Positions 16,391 to 26,500 of a stretch of DNA of 64,000 nucleotides are shown here, piece by piece. Source of the DNA: Lachnospiraceae bacterium M18-1 (GTDB taxonomy: Bacteria > Bacillota > Clostridia > Lachnospirales > Lachnospiraceae); the NCBI GenBank assembly GCA_000403295.2, contig KE159609.1, forward strand, positions 376,142 to 440,141, read 5' to 3'. Under the pieces are notes generated by a model that had not been told where the DNA came from, did no database searches, and saw only the letters and a program-made list of their open reading frames with translations. Every line of letters begins with the position of its first letter. Position 1 is the stretch's first letter. Position numbers and translations under genes: made by a program.

Positions 16391-16870
16391 ATGAAAATAC
16401 AATCCGGATTTTATTATCACATAAAGGATACCTTTTTTGAAGAAATACAGGACAGCACCTTGATGTCCAATAAAGAAGACGGTAATTATCGTCCCCACTA
16501 TCTTGCGATACAGGATACACGGCATCCTGAAATTTTCTGGATGGTTCCTGTAAGCTCCCAATATGCCAAATACCAAAAAATCTATAACCGTCAGGTTGAA
16601 AAGTACAAAAAATGTACGAAGATTGTTTTAGGGAAATGCGGCGGATGGGACGCTGCTTTCCTAATCCAAAATGCATTCCCAACCACCGCAGATTACTTTG
16701 ACCATATACATACAAGCAAAGGAATTCCCTTAACGCTGCATGGCGGTACTGCAAAATTAATTGCAGATAATCTCAAGAACAACCTGCGCCTGCATAAACG
16801 TGGAATTTCTCTTTTTTATGCTGATATTGACCGCATCTATAATATCATGGTCAAAAAAATGACTGACTAA
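16391..16870 (+). CDS. cptN: Type III toxin-antitoxin system toxin, CptN/TenpN family endoribonuclease
   Basis: This 159-residue protein reads like the CptN family: GFYYHIKDTFFEEIQDSTLM, then SNKEDGNYRPHYLAIQD, IFWMVPVSSQYAKYQKIYNR, KCTKIVLG and AFLIQNAFPTT. The start is ATG at 16391 with AAGGAG five bases upstream and the antitoxin terminator just before it. A longer in-frame reading through the antitoxin RNA is not credible. Members are RNases held in check by the upstream RNA and can act in plasmid stability or phage defence. No frameshift or truncation is visible, so the locus may be active. Confidence 0.85.
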   Translation: MKIQSGFYYHIKDTFFEEIQDSTLMSNKEDGNYRPHYLAIQDTRHPEIFWMVPVSSQYAKYQKIYNRQVEKYKKCTKIVLGKCGGWDAAFLIQNAFPTTADYFDHIHTSKGIPLTLHGGTAKLIADNLKNNLRLHKRGISLFYADIDRIYNIMVKKMTD

Positions 16871-17128
16871 CGGTAAACATATGGGGGCAGAAACCTGCCC
16901 CGTACCCACGATATATCCTTTCACTAAAGCCATCAATAAAGCATCTCTCACCATCGGTTCTTTTTTTACGTTCATATAAAAAATAGAATTCCATTGCTGG
17001 CCCTGCACAGGGCAAATCTTTTGGATAAACTGCATGTCAGCCAAAGCATGATAGATTGCCTTGACTATCTGGTTTATTCAATGAAAGCGAAATGTAAATA
17101 ATGTAACTTATTAAAACGGGAGGTATCT
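16871..17128. other. Intergenic region with GC hairpin
   Basis: GGGGCAG (16884-16890) and CTGCCCC (16895-16901) form a short strong hairpin after the toxin gene. The rest shows no clear gene. A reverse-strand open frame here overlaps the toxin and is not recognisable. Confidence 0.5.
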
Positions 17129-18307
17129 ATGATGAACATGAATTTTAACTTTAACAATCCTACAAACCTGATCTTTGGAAGCGGAAAATTAAATGAGCTT
17201 GGGAAACAGAAAATGCCTGGAAAAAAGGCGCTGCTGTTAATTTCCAGCGGGAATTCCGTTAAGAAATACGGAACCCTTGAGCGTGTGGAAGAACAACTCA
17301 GGCAGGCAGAAGCCACATATGTGGTATGCGCCAATATCCATGAGAATCCTTCAAAGGAAGTAGTAATGGAAGCTGCTGCAATTGCAAAGGAAAACCAGTG
17401 TGACTTTATCGTAGCTTTAGGAGGCGGAGCGGTACTTGATTCTGCAGTTGCGGTAGCGGCTATGGCAACCAATCCCGGAGATCTGTGGGACTATGTGAAC
17501 GGCGGAACCGGAAAGGCACAGCCGCTTGTAAATCCAGCATTGCCGATTGTAACTATCGCTACCAGCTCAGGAACCGGTTCAGAAATTAACTGCTGGGGTG
17601 TAATCTCTAACCACGAAACGAATGAGAAGATTGGATTCGGTGATCCGTCCATCGTGCCAGTGCTTGCCATTGTTGATCCGGAACTGATGAAGACGGTTCC
17701 TGCGAAGTATACTGCTTATCAGGGATTTGACGCACTGTTCCATAATACAGAAGTGATGATTTCCAATGGCGTCAATATTTTAAGCGAAACGATTGCACTT
17801 TCTGCCATTGAGAGCATTTACAAATATCTGCCCCGTGCTGTAAAAGATGGAAATGACCTGGAAGCACGTGAGCATGTAGCTTATGGAAGCACGATTGCTG
17901 GGATTACCATGCAGCTTACGAACACAACGGCGCAGCACTCTATGGAACATGCCATGAGCGCTTATCATCACGATTTACCGCATGGCGCGGGGTTAATCAT
18001 GATCTCTAAAGCATTTGCAGAATTTTTTATTGAGAAACATGCCTGTGACGGGCAGTTTATCAAGATGGCAAGGGTCATGGGAATCCCGGACGCCGACAAG
18101 CCGGAGGATTTCATCACAGCGCTTGTAAGTTTACAGAAGGAATGCGGCGTGGATGGCCTGAAAATGAGTGATTACGGTTTTAAACCGGAGGAATCCATGA
18201 CACTGGCGGTAAATGCAAGAGAAACGATGGGCGGGCTGTTTTTGTCAAATCCCTGTGAGATGTCAAATGAAGAATGTGCGATGGAGCCAGAGTGGGAGAG
18301 GCGCTGA
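17129..18307 (+). CDS. Iron-dependent alcohol dehydrogenase, YqhD/BdhA type
   Basis: This 392-residue cytoplasmic NAD(P)H-dependent alcohol dehydrogenase belongs to the group III family. Visible marks are the nucleotide-binding GGGAVLDSAVAVAAMAT, then SSGTGSEIN, and the metal site formed from GFDALFH, HSMEHAMSAYHHDLPHGAG. It reduces short aldehydes such as butanal. The start is ATG at 17129 (or 17132) behind GGGAGG. After CEMSNEECA the usual family ending is replaced by MEPEWERR. The same DNA in another frame encodes the tail of a flavodoxin, so a deletion has replaced the last residues. The catalytic core is untouched. Confidence 0.9.
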   Translation: MMNMNFNFNNPTNLIFGSGKLNELGKQKMPGKKALLLISSGNSVKKYGTLERVEEQLRQAEATYVVCANIHENPSKEVVMEAAAIAKENQCDFIVALGGGAVLDSAVAVAAMATNPGDLWDYVNGGTGKAQPLVNPALPIVTIATSSGTGSEINCWGVISNHETNEKIGFGDPSIVPVLAIVDPELMKTVPAKYTAYQGFDALFHNTEVMISNGVNILSETIALSAIESIYKYLPRAVKDGNDLEAREHVAYGSTIAGITMQLTNTTAQHSMEHAMSAYHHDLPHGAGLIMISKAFAEFFIEKHACDGQFIKMARVMGIPDADKPEDFITALVSLQKECGVDGLKMSDYGFKPEESMTLAVNARETMGGLFLSNPCEMSNEECAMEPEWERR

Positions 18308-18381
18308 ACCTGTATGAAGACGGCGGCAGGGATGCAGAGAGCAAGATTTCAGAGTGGCTTAACAAGAATGGCATATCATAA
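18283..18381 (+). pseudogene. Flavodoxin C-terminal remnant
   Basis: In this frame the DNA reads GARVGEALNLYEDGGRDAES, then KISEWLNKNGIS and a stop, which resembles the last helix of a flavodoxin. It overlaps the end of the alcohol dehydrogenase gene out of frame and has no start of its own. Confidence 0.6.
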
Positions 18382-18396
18382 GAGAAATCAGAATCC

Positions 18397-18443
18397 ATAC
18401 TCAGGGGCATCCCATTCTGGCCATGATGGGGGGGCCTTGGGTA
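18397..18443. repeat. Dispersed repeat, palindromic copy E
   Basis: A forward half (ACTCAGGGGCATCCCATT, CTGGCCAT) and a reverse half (GGCCATGATGG, then GCCTTGGGTA) meet head to head at the shared GGCCAT core. The whole 47 bp is one large imperfect palindrome. It directly precedes the start codon of the next gene. Confidence 0.8.
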
Positions 18444-19042
18444 TGAAAAATGAATTAGACTATATCAGGATTGGCGCTGCCCTTGGCGGAAATCAGGAAT
18501 GGTTTACAGACTGGTCCATGTATGATGGGGGCTGTGCGGCAGTGACGGCCTGTGACGTCTGTATGTATCTGACGCTGAGAAAAGGGATAGAAGGATTGTA
18601 TCCATACAGGACAGACAGATTCACAAGGCAGGACTATATACGGTTTTCACAGATCATGAAGCCATATCTGCATCCCTGTTGGCAGGGGATTGACACATTA
18701 GAGCAGTATATTTCGGGATTTTCAAAATATTGCCGGGATATAGGGGGATATATCCTGAATATGGAAGGATTTTCTGGCAGGTTTTCAGTTGAAGGGGCAA
18801 AAGGAGTGATACAGCAGCAGATAGATAAGGGCCTGCCGATTCCCTATCTGCTTCTGTACCATAAAAATCCTTCCTTCAAGGATTTTGAATGGCACTGGTT
18901 TAACCTCGCTGGGTATGGAGAATATGGCGGGGGATTTTATGTAAGGGCTGTCACATATGGCTTGGAATATTGGCTAAACCTTGAAGAATTATGGGATACA
19001 GGGCGAAGCAGAAAGGGCGGTATGGTACTGCTGTCAGTGTAA
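18443..19042 (+). CDS. Hypothetical protein with papain/C39-like features
   Basis: This roughly 199-residue protein starts MKNELDYIRIGAALGG. It has a Cys in a helix-start context (MYDGGCAAVTACDVCMYL near residue 30) and a later WHWFNLAGYGEYGGGFYV containing His and Asn. That order (Cys, His, Asn) and the YDGGC phrase recall C39-like papain-fold peptidases, but the assignment is by eye. ATG 18443 abuts the palindromic repeat and has no ordinary ribosome-binding site. An in-frame start at 18314 would read through the repeat and is less likely. Expression may therefore be poor or depend on the repeat. Confidence 0.6.
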   Translation: MKNELDYIRIGAALGGNQEWFTDWSMYDGGCAAVTACDVCMYLTLRKGIEGLYPYRTDRFTRQDYIRFSQIMKPYLHPCWQGIDTLEQYISGFSKYCRDIGGYILNMEGFSGRFSVEGAKGVIQQQIDKGLPIPYLLLYHKNPSFKDFEWHWFNLAGYGEYGGGFYVRAVTYGLEYWLNLEELWDTGRSRKGGMVLLSV

Positions 19043-19081
19043 AAAAAGTGTAAAAAATAAGTTGGAAAGGATTTGACAGCT

Positions 19082-19326
19082 ATGAATGAAGTAATGAAAA
19101 GTTTGTTATCCCATCAGTCAATCCGTGCATACACGGAGCAGATGGTAGAGGAAGAAAAAATAAATCAGATCATTCAGGCAGTGCAGTGCAGGCAGCGCCG
19201 AACTGGAACAACCGTGCAGGAAAATGGACGGACATTGCGGCGGATTTTTATAAGCATCCATATGACCATTACCCGGAAGTTCCGGAAATGCTGAAACAGC
19301 AAGGATTCTATTCTGGATGCAGATGA
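19082..19326 (+). pseudogene. Nitroreductase-family remnant with frameshift and deletion
   Basis: ATG 19082 begins MNEVMKSLLSHQSIRAYTEQ, the opening of an NfrA-like flavin nitroreductase. A 5-base tandem duplication (GTGCA, about 19182-19191) shifts the frame. The restored frame reads QAAPNWNNRAGKWTD, then FYKHPYDHYPEVPEMLKQQG, which is already near the C-terminus. The central flavin-binding part is missing. Confidence 0.75.
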
Positions 19327-19340
19327 AGCAGGAGGAAAAT

Positions 19341-20180
19341 ATGGTGTTTGAGAAGATTCTTGAAACGGGAGTAAACGGCAAGGCTCCCGTTATAAAGCTG
19401 AACAGCGGGTATGATATGCCTGTTGTGGGACTCGGAACTTACAGTTTACATGGAGATACTTGTGTAAATTCTGTGCGGGCTGCTATTCAAAATGGCTATC
19501 GTCTGATAGATACGGCATCTTATTATGGAAATGAGCGGGAGGTCGGCGAAGGAGTCCGCAAGTCGGGAGTACCCCGTGAGGAGATTTTTGTTATTACCAA
19601 ATTGTATCCAAACCAGTACGGTCATGCGGCAAAAGCCATTGACGAAGCATTGAGTAAATTGGATATTGGATATATTGATATGATGCTTTTGCACCATCCG
19701 GCTTCTGATGATGTGGCTGCTTATCGCGCGATCGAAGAAGCGATACAGGACGGAAAAGTACGTTCTGCCGGGGTGTCCTGTTATTATATCCGGGAAACGA
19801 ACCGTTTCCTGCCGAAAGTTAGGATAAAGCCTGCACTGGTTCAAAACGAGATCCATCCATATTATCAAGACAGCAGGGTGACCAGGCATATACAAAGCCT
19901 TGGCCTGTCTGTCCAGAGCTGGTATCCGCTCGGCGGGCGTGGATATACAAAAGCCTTGCTGGAAAATAAAACCCTTTGCCAGATTGCGGCAGTACATGGG
20001 AAATCACCGGCACAGGTAATTCTTCGGTGGGATTTACAAAGGGGTGTGATCGTGATTCCTGGTTCCAGTAACGAAAAACATATTTGCGAGAATATATCCA
20101 TTTTCGATTTTAAACTTACAGATGAGGAAATGGAGAGAATTGCAGCATTGAATAAAGATGAAAAACATGATTGGTACTGA
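19341..20180 (+). CDS. Aldo/keto reductase
   Basis: This 279-residue NADPH-dependent oxidoreductase has an intact AKR tetrad: Asp57 and Tyr62 in DTASYYGNE, Lys87 in VITKLY and His118 in LLHHP. The cofactor segment is near the C-terminus (VIPGSSNEKHICENI). The start is ATG at 19341 behind AGGAGG. The family reduces aldehydes, ketoses and diketo-sugars, and the substrate is not evident. It is the only apparently intact gene in a run of decayed ones. Confidence 0.9.
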   Translation: MVFEKILETGVNGKAPVIKLNSGYDMPVVGLGTYSLHGDTCVNSVRAAIQNGYRLIDTASYYGNEREVGEGVRKSGVPREEIFVITKLYPNQYGHAAKAIDEALSKLDIGYIDMMLLHHPASDDVAAYRAIEEAIQDGKVRSAGVSCYYIRETNRFLPKVRIKPALVQNEIHPYYQDSRVTRHIQSLGLSVQSWYPLGGRGYTKALLENKTLCQIAAVHGKSPAQVILRWDLQRGVIVIPGSSNEKHICENISIFDFKLTDEEMERIAALNKDEKHDWY

Positions 20181-20217
20181 TCCTTGTGTATCAGTAAAAG
20201 AGAAAGGACAAAACATT

Positions 20218-20265
20218 ATGAAAAAAAGATTATTTTCTATATTTTTATGTATGGTTCTCATATAA
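20218..20265 (+). pseudogene. Signal-peptide scrap
   Basis: ATG 20218 follows GAAAGGA and encodes MKKRLFSIFLCMVLI before a stop. It looks like the first part of a lipoprotein signal peptide whose gene has been lost. Confidence 0.4.
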
Positions 20266-20321
20266 GGTAGAAATAAATATACGGGAAAGAGGTTTGATAA
20301 ATAGGGAAGGAGCATAGGAAA

Positions 20322-20531
20322 GTGAAGAAAAAGAGGGTAAAACTATGTGTGGATATATTTATGATTATTATGCTGCCTGTGCTTATGGCATATAAACTGG
20401 TAGGGGAAACAGTCCATGAGTGGTGTGGTATTGGTATGTTTCTTTTGTTTCATGATAAAAAGGAAAAGCAGAATCTTCGGATCAGTCTGTTAAGGAATGC
20501 TGCAGAAAATAAAAGAGATTACGGGCTTTGA
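20322..20531 (+). pseudogene. DUF4405-like membrane protein fragment
   Basis: It begins with the conserved start of small DUF4405 membrane proteins (VDIFMIIMLPVLMAYKLVGE, then TVHEWCGIGMFLLF). It loses the family pattern at HDKKEK and ends after 69 residues. The normal family has further membrane helices, so this is a truncated remnant. Confidence 0.65.
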
Positions 20532-20647
20532 CTATTTATCGGCATATGGTAATTATGTGCTTCATACTGCGTATTTGATATGGATGGACGGCAAAAATTT
20601 AGACCGCTAAATATACTTCTATTCTATGTATTTATGGAGGAAGTCAG

Positions 20648-21882
20648 ATGGAAAAAAGAAAGAAGCATAATCTGAACAAATATTGCATGATGACAAAGAT
20701 AAAATTCTGGGGGTTCGGCATGACCGGACTTCTGATTTTTGTGATTCCCATGGAAATTGGCGGAATACGCCAGATTGGGCTGGTTCATCTCGGAACCTGC
20801 ATCACGGCAATCCTGGGCGGTGCTTCAGAATATGTGATCTGTGGTTTTGCGGTTTGAGGAGTCATTCTGATTGCCCGAGAACGAAAAAAACGTTTTTCTG
20901 GATTTTTTAATTCTTTTATGACATGTATGTCTTTGATGGGCACAGCATGTATAACACTGTATATTTTAGACCTGGCGCCGTCTTTTCTTATGAAAGAACG
21001 TTTTATGCCGTTCATTATGAAGCAGGTGTTATACCCTACATTGCTTTATACAGGAATCTCTCCATTTTTTATGCCATTTTTACTGAACTGGGGACTTCTG
21101 GAGTCTGTCGGGGTCTTATTTAAACCGATTCTTCGGCCGCTGTTCAAATTGCCGGGAAGGGCAGCAGTCATTACGGTATCCGCCTTTTTTGGTTCGGCTC
21201 CTGTAGGGATCATTACCGTTGACAATTTGTATAAAGACGGTAGATTCACACATAAGGAAGCATTTTTTATGGGAACCAGTTTTTCTACCACCGCAATTTC
21301 TTTTATGGTGATTTTAAGCGAGCTGGGCGAAATTACAGAGTTCTGGGGAATCTATTTCTTTGCATGTCTGGCAGGGCTGGCTTTGATTGCTATTGTTATG
21401 GTAAGGATTTACCCCACAGCCGGACAGCCGGTAAGCACATATGGCGGTCAAGTCTACGTAAAGGAGGAGGATACGGATCAGGAGACAGCTCTTTTTATAA
21501 GAATGCTGGAAGCCGGATATAAAAAAGCCGGCAATGCATTGGGACTACGTCAGAACTGCATCAGTATGGTAAGAAATTCCGGAACCCTATTGTGCAATAT
21601 GATCGGAAGCTCTTGCGGAATGGTAATCCTGGGGCTGCTGCTGCGCTGGTGGTTCCTTCATTGCCGGCGGTATATGCGGCAATGGAAGAAAATTTGGTTT
21701 CAAAGATTGTTTTGTGCTCAATGCCGGTGCTGAGCATTGTAAGTATTCCTTTGACCATGCCGGTATTTTTCAATACGACTGTGAAATATTCTGCAAAGGA
21801 TTTATTTCTGATATATGTGGAACGTATGATACTCAACATCATCATCGTGTCTGCGATCATACATTTCTATATATGGTTTTAG
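20648..21882 (+). pseudogene. YjiH-like nucleoside-recognition membrane protein, broken
   Basis: The first frame (20648-20857) ends at an in-frame TGA. The same frame continues to 21733 with long hydrophobic segments (SAFFGSAPVGIITVDNLYKD, then FMGTSFSTTAISFMVILSEL). A shift near 21630-21650 moves the C-terminal part into another frame, with ALVVPSLPAVYAAMEENLVS continuing to 21882. One nonsense codon plus one frameshift mark it as inactive. The family consists of multi-pass proteins of roughly 430 residues with gate domains and unknown substrate. Confidence 0.75.
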
Positions 21883-22054
21883 ACTGGAGCATTCCGGGGA
21901 TGCAAAGTTTTTACGATTCCCGGACTTAATGCTCTCTGGTTCGGAGAAGAAATGCTTCCTATACAATTCCAGGGGAAAAAGATCTGTAGCCTGGAGAAAA
22001 AATGTTACCTAATTAATTATATGCTGACAGTCTGGCGGCTGAATGGAGCTGTAT

Positions 22055-23266
22055 ATGAACAAGAAAAGAAATGAAATATGTAAAGGGGCTTTGAGCGGAA
22101 TCAAAGTCTTGGATTTGGGTCAGATGGTTGCGGCGCCTTATTGTGCAATGATGCTGGCTAACATGGGTGCTGAAGTGATTAAAATAGAAAAGCCTGGGGG
22201 AGGGGACATTTCACGTGAAAATATCCCGCAGAAGGATGGAATCAGCACCTATTACATAGCGTACAACAATAGTAAATCAGGAATGTGTATTGATCTGAAA
22301 AGTGGAAAAGGAAAAGAAATTTTGACGGCTCTGATCAAGGAATCGGATATTTTGATCGAAAACTTCCGACCAGGCGTCATGGAACAGCTGGGATTTGGAT
22401 ATAAGAAAGTATCCGGGATAAATAAAAGGATTGTATATGCGTCGATTTCCGGGTATGGACAAGACGGGGATTATGCATTGAGGGCTTCCTTTGATCCGAT
22501 CGCACAGGCTGTATCAGGAATGCTAAGCGTTACGGGAGAGGTGAAAGGCAGCGGATTCAGATGCGGCGCTTCAATTGCTGATGTGCTGGCAGGGCAGAAT
22601 GCAGCGTTTGCAATACTTGCGGCATTGATGTATAGGGAAAAGAGCGGAAAAGGACAGTGGATTGATATTGCACTGGCAGATTCCTGTATCTCAGCGCTTA
22701 CAAGCATCAATCAGATTTATCTTACAACAGGGGAGATTCCATCACCAATGGGAAACGGATTTGAGGCAAGCGCTCCTGGAAACTGCTATCCGGCAAAGGA
22801 TGGCAATATTATGATCCTTGCAGGAACAAACAAGGAATGGAAGAGACTGGCAGCGGCACTAAAGCATCCGGAGTGGCTTCGGGACGAAAGATTTCTGAAT
22901 GCCGCAGGCCGGGTTGAGAACAGAGCTGCCCTTGATGGAATGATACGTGAGCAGACTGCGCAGTATGAGGTACGGGACCTGATGAAAATGCTTTTGGAGT
23001 ATAAGCTGCCTGTCAGTGAGGTGCGAAACATTGCACAGGTAGTAAATGACCCGTATTTCAGCGAAAAGCGGAAGATGTTTGTTGATGTAGACCATCCGGT
23101 GCTTGGTTCTGTTAAGGTAACTAATCTGCCTATCCATATGTCCGATACACAGCCCTATATCCGAAAATGTGCACCCCTCCTTGGGCAGGATACGGAAAAA
23201 ATCCTTGATCAGCTTGGATATAGAGAAGAGGATATAAAAAATTTGAGAATGGACGGAGTAATCTGA
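22055..23266 (+). CDS. CaiB/BaiF-type (family III) CoA transferase
   Basis: This 403-residue protein shows the family III layout: LSGIKVLDLGQMVAAPYCAM, then GAEVIKIEKPGGGD near the N-terminus, IENFRPGVMEQLG, and the catalytic Asp at 147 in SFDPIAQAVSG. It moves CoA between carboxylic acids. Substrates in this family include carnitine, oxalate, bile acids and aromatic acids, and the sequence does not say which. The start is taken at 22055, where GGAG lies six bases upstream, rather than ATG 22043. No companion acyl-CoA enzymes are adjacent. It is flanked by the YjiH remnant and a large surface protein. Confidence 0.88.
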   Translation: MNKKRNEICKGALSGIKVLDLGQMVAAPYCAMMLANMGAEVIKIEKPGGGDISRENIPQKDGISTYYIAYNNSKSGMCIDLKSGKGKEILTALIKESDILIENFRPGVMEQLGFGYKKVSGINKRIVYASISGYGQDGDYALRASFDPIAQAVSGMLSVTGEVKGSGFRCGASIADVLAGQNAAFAILAALMYREKSGKGQWIDIALADSCISALTSINQIYLTTGEIPSPMGNGFEASAPGNCYPAKDGNIMILAGTNKEWKRLAAALKHPEWLRDERFLNAAGRVENRAALDGMIREQTAQYEVRDLMKMLLEYKLPVSEVRNIAQVVNDPYFSEKRKMFVDVDHPVLGSVKVTNLPIHMSDTQPYIRKCAPLLGQDTEKILDQLGYREEDIKNLRMDGVI

Positions 23267-23563
23267 TCTTCTATATAAAATGTCCTCCAATCCCGGCTTG
23301 ACGTATCTCTACACTCTTCATATATTTTCCTGTATGGCTTTAGAAAGAAGGCTTATCAAATAACATGTATCAGTCGATAGATAATTATGTAAATAGTCTG
23401 GCCATAACGGAGTTGTTTCTGACAAAAGGGAGGGGCCGCTATGAGAAGTCCATGGAAGATGTTTTGCCGAATTATGGATAAAAGCATTGAATTTTGTGGA
23501 CTTTTGCACTATACTGAAACCAGTGGAGAATCTTAAAAAATAGGATTATGAGGATGTGTTGAG
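23267..23563. other. Intergenic region upstream of the wall protein
   Basis: A 38-codon open frame (23365-23481; MYQSIDNYVNSLAITELFLT at its start) was seen but not recognised. No terminator or clear promoter stands out, and the wall-protein promoter is probably in the last 100 bp. Confidence 0.4.
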
Positions 23564-26500
23564 ATGATCAAGGATAGAGTATTTCAAAAGAGAATAAAGG
23601 GGAAGGTTCTGGCGATGGCAATGACAGCAGTTATGACATCGCTTTTTGTGCCGTTGACGGCGGGAGCTGTTGATCCGAGATTTGCGACAGAAGAAGAGCG
23701 GAAAGCTACGCACCATGTGGAATCTAATTTTAGTTCAACGGATCTTATATTGACAAATGATGAAGATCACGGCTACAAATGGGCAGATGATACTCCGGCA
23801 CAGGGTAAGTGCTGGGTTAGTAAAGGTGTGTGCGGAGGTCATAAGGTTACTGGCAATTCAAACCACAGTATCAGGGTAGAAGGAGGAAAACATCGTATAA
23901 TTTTAGAAAATACAAATATTACTCCTCAAGTAGTTACTGAACCGGATGGTACGACTAAGGCATATAGTGCAATTCAAGTGGCGAATAATGCTGATGTAAC
24001 CTTGGTCTTGAATAGTCCGGAGAATACTTTGACAAGTCCGGATGGATGCGCGGGAATTTATGTATCGGAAAACGCAAAGCTAACCATAAAGAGTCCGAAT
24101 GATACGAATATATTGAAGGCCAGAAGTTTAGGAAATGGTGCTGGAATAGGAGGACAGGGGGCTGTAGGTACTGGTGGTGTCAGTGCGGGAACTATTTCTA
24201 TTGGAAGCGGAAAAATTATTGCACAAGGTGGTAATAGAGGAGCTGGTATTGGTGGATGTGGTGATGGCTCGGTTACACAGATTAAAATTGACGGTGGAAC
24301 TGTAATTGCCAAAGGTGGGAAGGGGGTTCCGGCAACTAATGACCCTAATAATAAATCAAAAAAACCATTTGGTGCGCCTGGGATTGGAAATGGAAACTCG
24401 TGCTCCGCTGGTGGAAGCGTATTGATTAATGGAGGTGACGTGACTGCTATAGGTGGAACACATGATTCAACTGCAATAGACATGGATGAGAAATTTGCAG
24501 CCGGTATTTCTGCTGATAGTCTTACTTCGGTTAATGGGGGAAGAACGGTTATTGTATCTGATAGATTAGATATCAAAAAATCAAAGAAATTTAATGGCTT
24601 ACAGTGGGATCTCAGCCGAAATGAAGACGGCGAGCTTTTAGCCAGTGATGGAACTACAGTATTAGACAATGAAAATACATTTATCGATGATGTTTTGAGC
24701 CAGAATGGTGTGAAACACGGGAGTACTTGTACAGTAAATGGCTCAGCAGAACTGCCGGCAGATTTTAAATTAGGAGCAGGCGAAACATTAGTAATTCCAA
24801 AAGATACAACTTTAAGAGTTCCTACACAGATTCGATATCAGGGGATAGTTGATGGCTATGGGACTCTTGTTAATCCAGGAAACCTGATACCTCAAGGGCC
24901 TGATGCGGATATTTATGACAATGGTATGAAGTATAGAGCCTCTTTTGATCCAAATGTAGATGTCGTATTTAAAGCTGAAAAGGATGAGGATAAAATACCA
25001 GCTTTTACTTATCAGGGGGTGGCCTATAAAGGGGATGCGTTGCCTGAAAATGAGATATTTAAGATCAATTCAACCAGAGATGATGTACTTATTGGTGGAA
25101 AGAAGATAACATGCCCTGTTGATACTGTCAATTTGTCGCACACATTCAAGAGGACAGACAAAGATGATCCGAACTATAAAATAGAAGTTGATGGTGTTAA
25201 AAATGCCGGAACCTATCAGGTAGTATTTTCTTATGGAGGAGCGGAACTACCTGTGACATTTAAAATAAAGCCGTATGATATTAGCAAAGATGGAGTGGCA
25301 ATTGGAGAAATTCCGGAAAAGGAATATAAAGGGGCATATTATACCCATGACGAATTTAACGCTAGTGACATACCAATCACATTTAATGAACGAGAGGTGG
25401 AGGAGGAAGATTATACTTGGGATCCAGAAGCGAAGATGAATGCCGGAGAGGCTAAGATGACCATAGAAGGACTAAGGAATTTTACTGGTACACGTACAGC
25501 CTTTTTCACAATAACTCCGGTTGCTATTGATGGGGAGAATACTGTAGTAGAGTTGAATACGGGCGACCCTAGTATTCCTGGAACTAGCGAGAAGGCTTGG
25601 AATCCTACTTATAACGGAGTATCACAGGAGCCAGAGGTTAAAGCTGTTAAGGTAACTGCTAAAAGTGGATTGCAGTTAGATCTAACAGAATTTGATGTGG
25701 CCTGTGAACGTGTGTCGGACGGAGAAAAATTTACTGATGCAGGAATTATCAAAGTAATCATTACTCCAAAAGATAAAAATGTTAATTTTAAAGGAGAATG
25801 TAGTAAAGAATATGTTATTCATCCAATATCGTTGTCAGTAGATTCGATTACTCCTGAGTATACAGAAAGACCATATAACGGCAATGATGAAGTCGCTATA
25901 AAAAGTGTTTCGGTCGATATTAGTCCAACAGGAAAAAATGGAACGTCATTCTATCCTAAGGATTTAGAAGGGGAGGATTTGGTCAGGGTGCCAGTACCGG
26001 CAGATATGGTTGGTTCAATCTCGTCTGGTGGAACTCCGGTTGGAATTGCGGAAGTAAGGGAAACAGCTTATGGAGAGATTACTTTGGGTGAGGATGCTCA
26101 TCTTGCTGGAAAGAAAGGAATGAACTATACTGTAGCCGGAACATATTCAGTAGATGGCAATACACTGACAAATGGAGTTAAAATTACACAGCGTGCTGCG
26201 CCTGAATTGGAGGTGTCCGGTAACGCGATTCCGGACGAAACTACTCCGCCAAACTTTATCAGCAGTTTGAAAATTGTAGGTGCAGGGGGCGATATAATAG
26301 ATAAATCTGGTGACATCTATTATTATAAATATGATGGACAGGGGGAAGCACCGACTAAAGATGGTAGTGCATGGTTGAAAGGAAAACTTAATGAATTGGA
26401 TGAATTGGCCTGCGGTTCCATGCCTCCAGGAAGTAAAGTGATGTACTATATCTATACTAAGGGAACAACAAATGTGATGGAAGGTGAGATAAAAGGACCT

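Noticed and set aside
16757..17044. 95-codon reverse-strand frame overlapping the CptN-like toxin gene
   Set aside because: It overlaps the end of the toxin, shows no recognised motif, and its C-terminal part is antisense to the toxin.
22055..23266. Bile-acid CoA transferase (baiF) assignment
   Set aside because: The family matches, but no other bai gene is nearby, so a specific substrate claim is not supported.
24058..24669. 203-codon reverse-strand open frame inside the wall-protein gene
   Set aside because: It mirrors the Gly-rich repeat section, is full of Pro and has no start signal. It is a codon-bias shadow.
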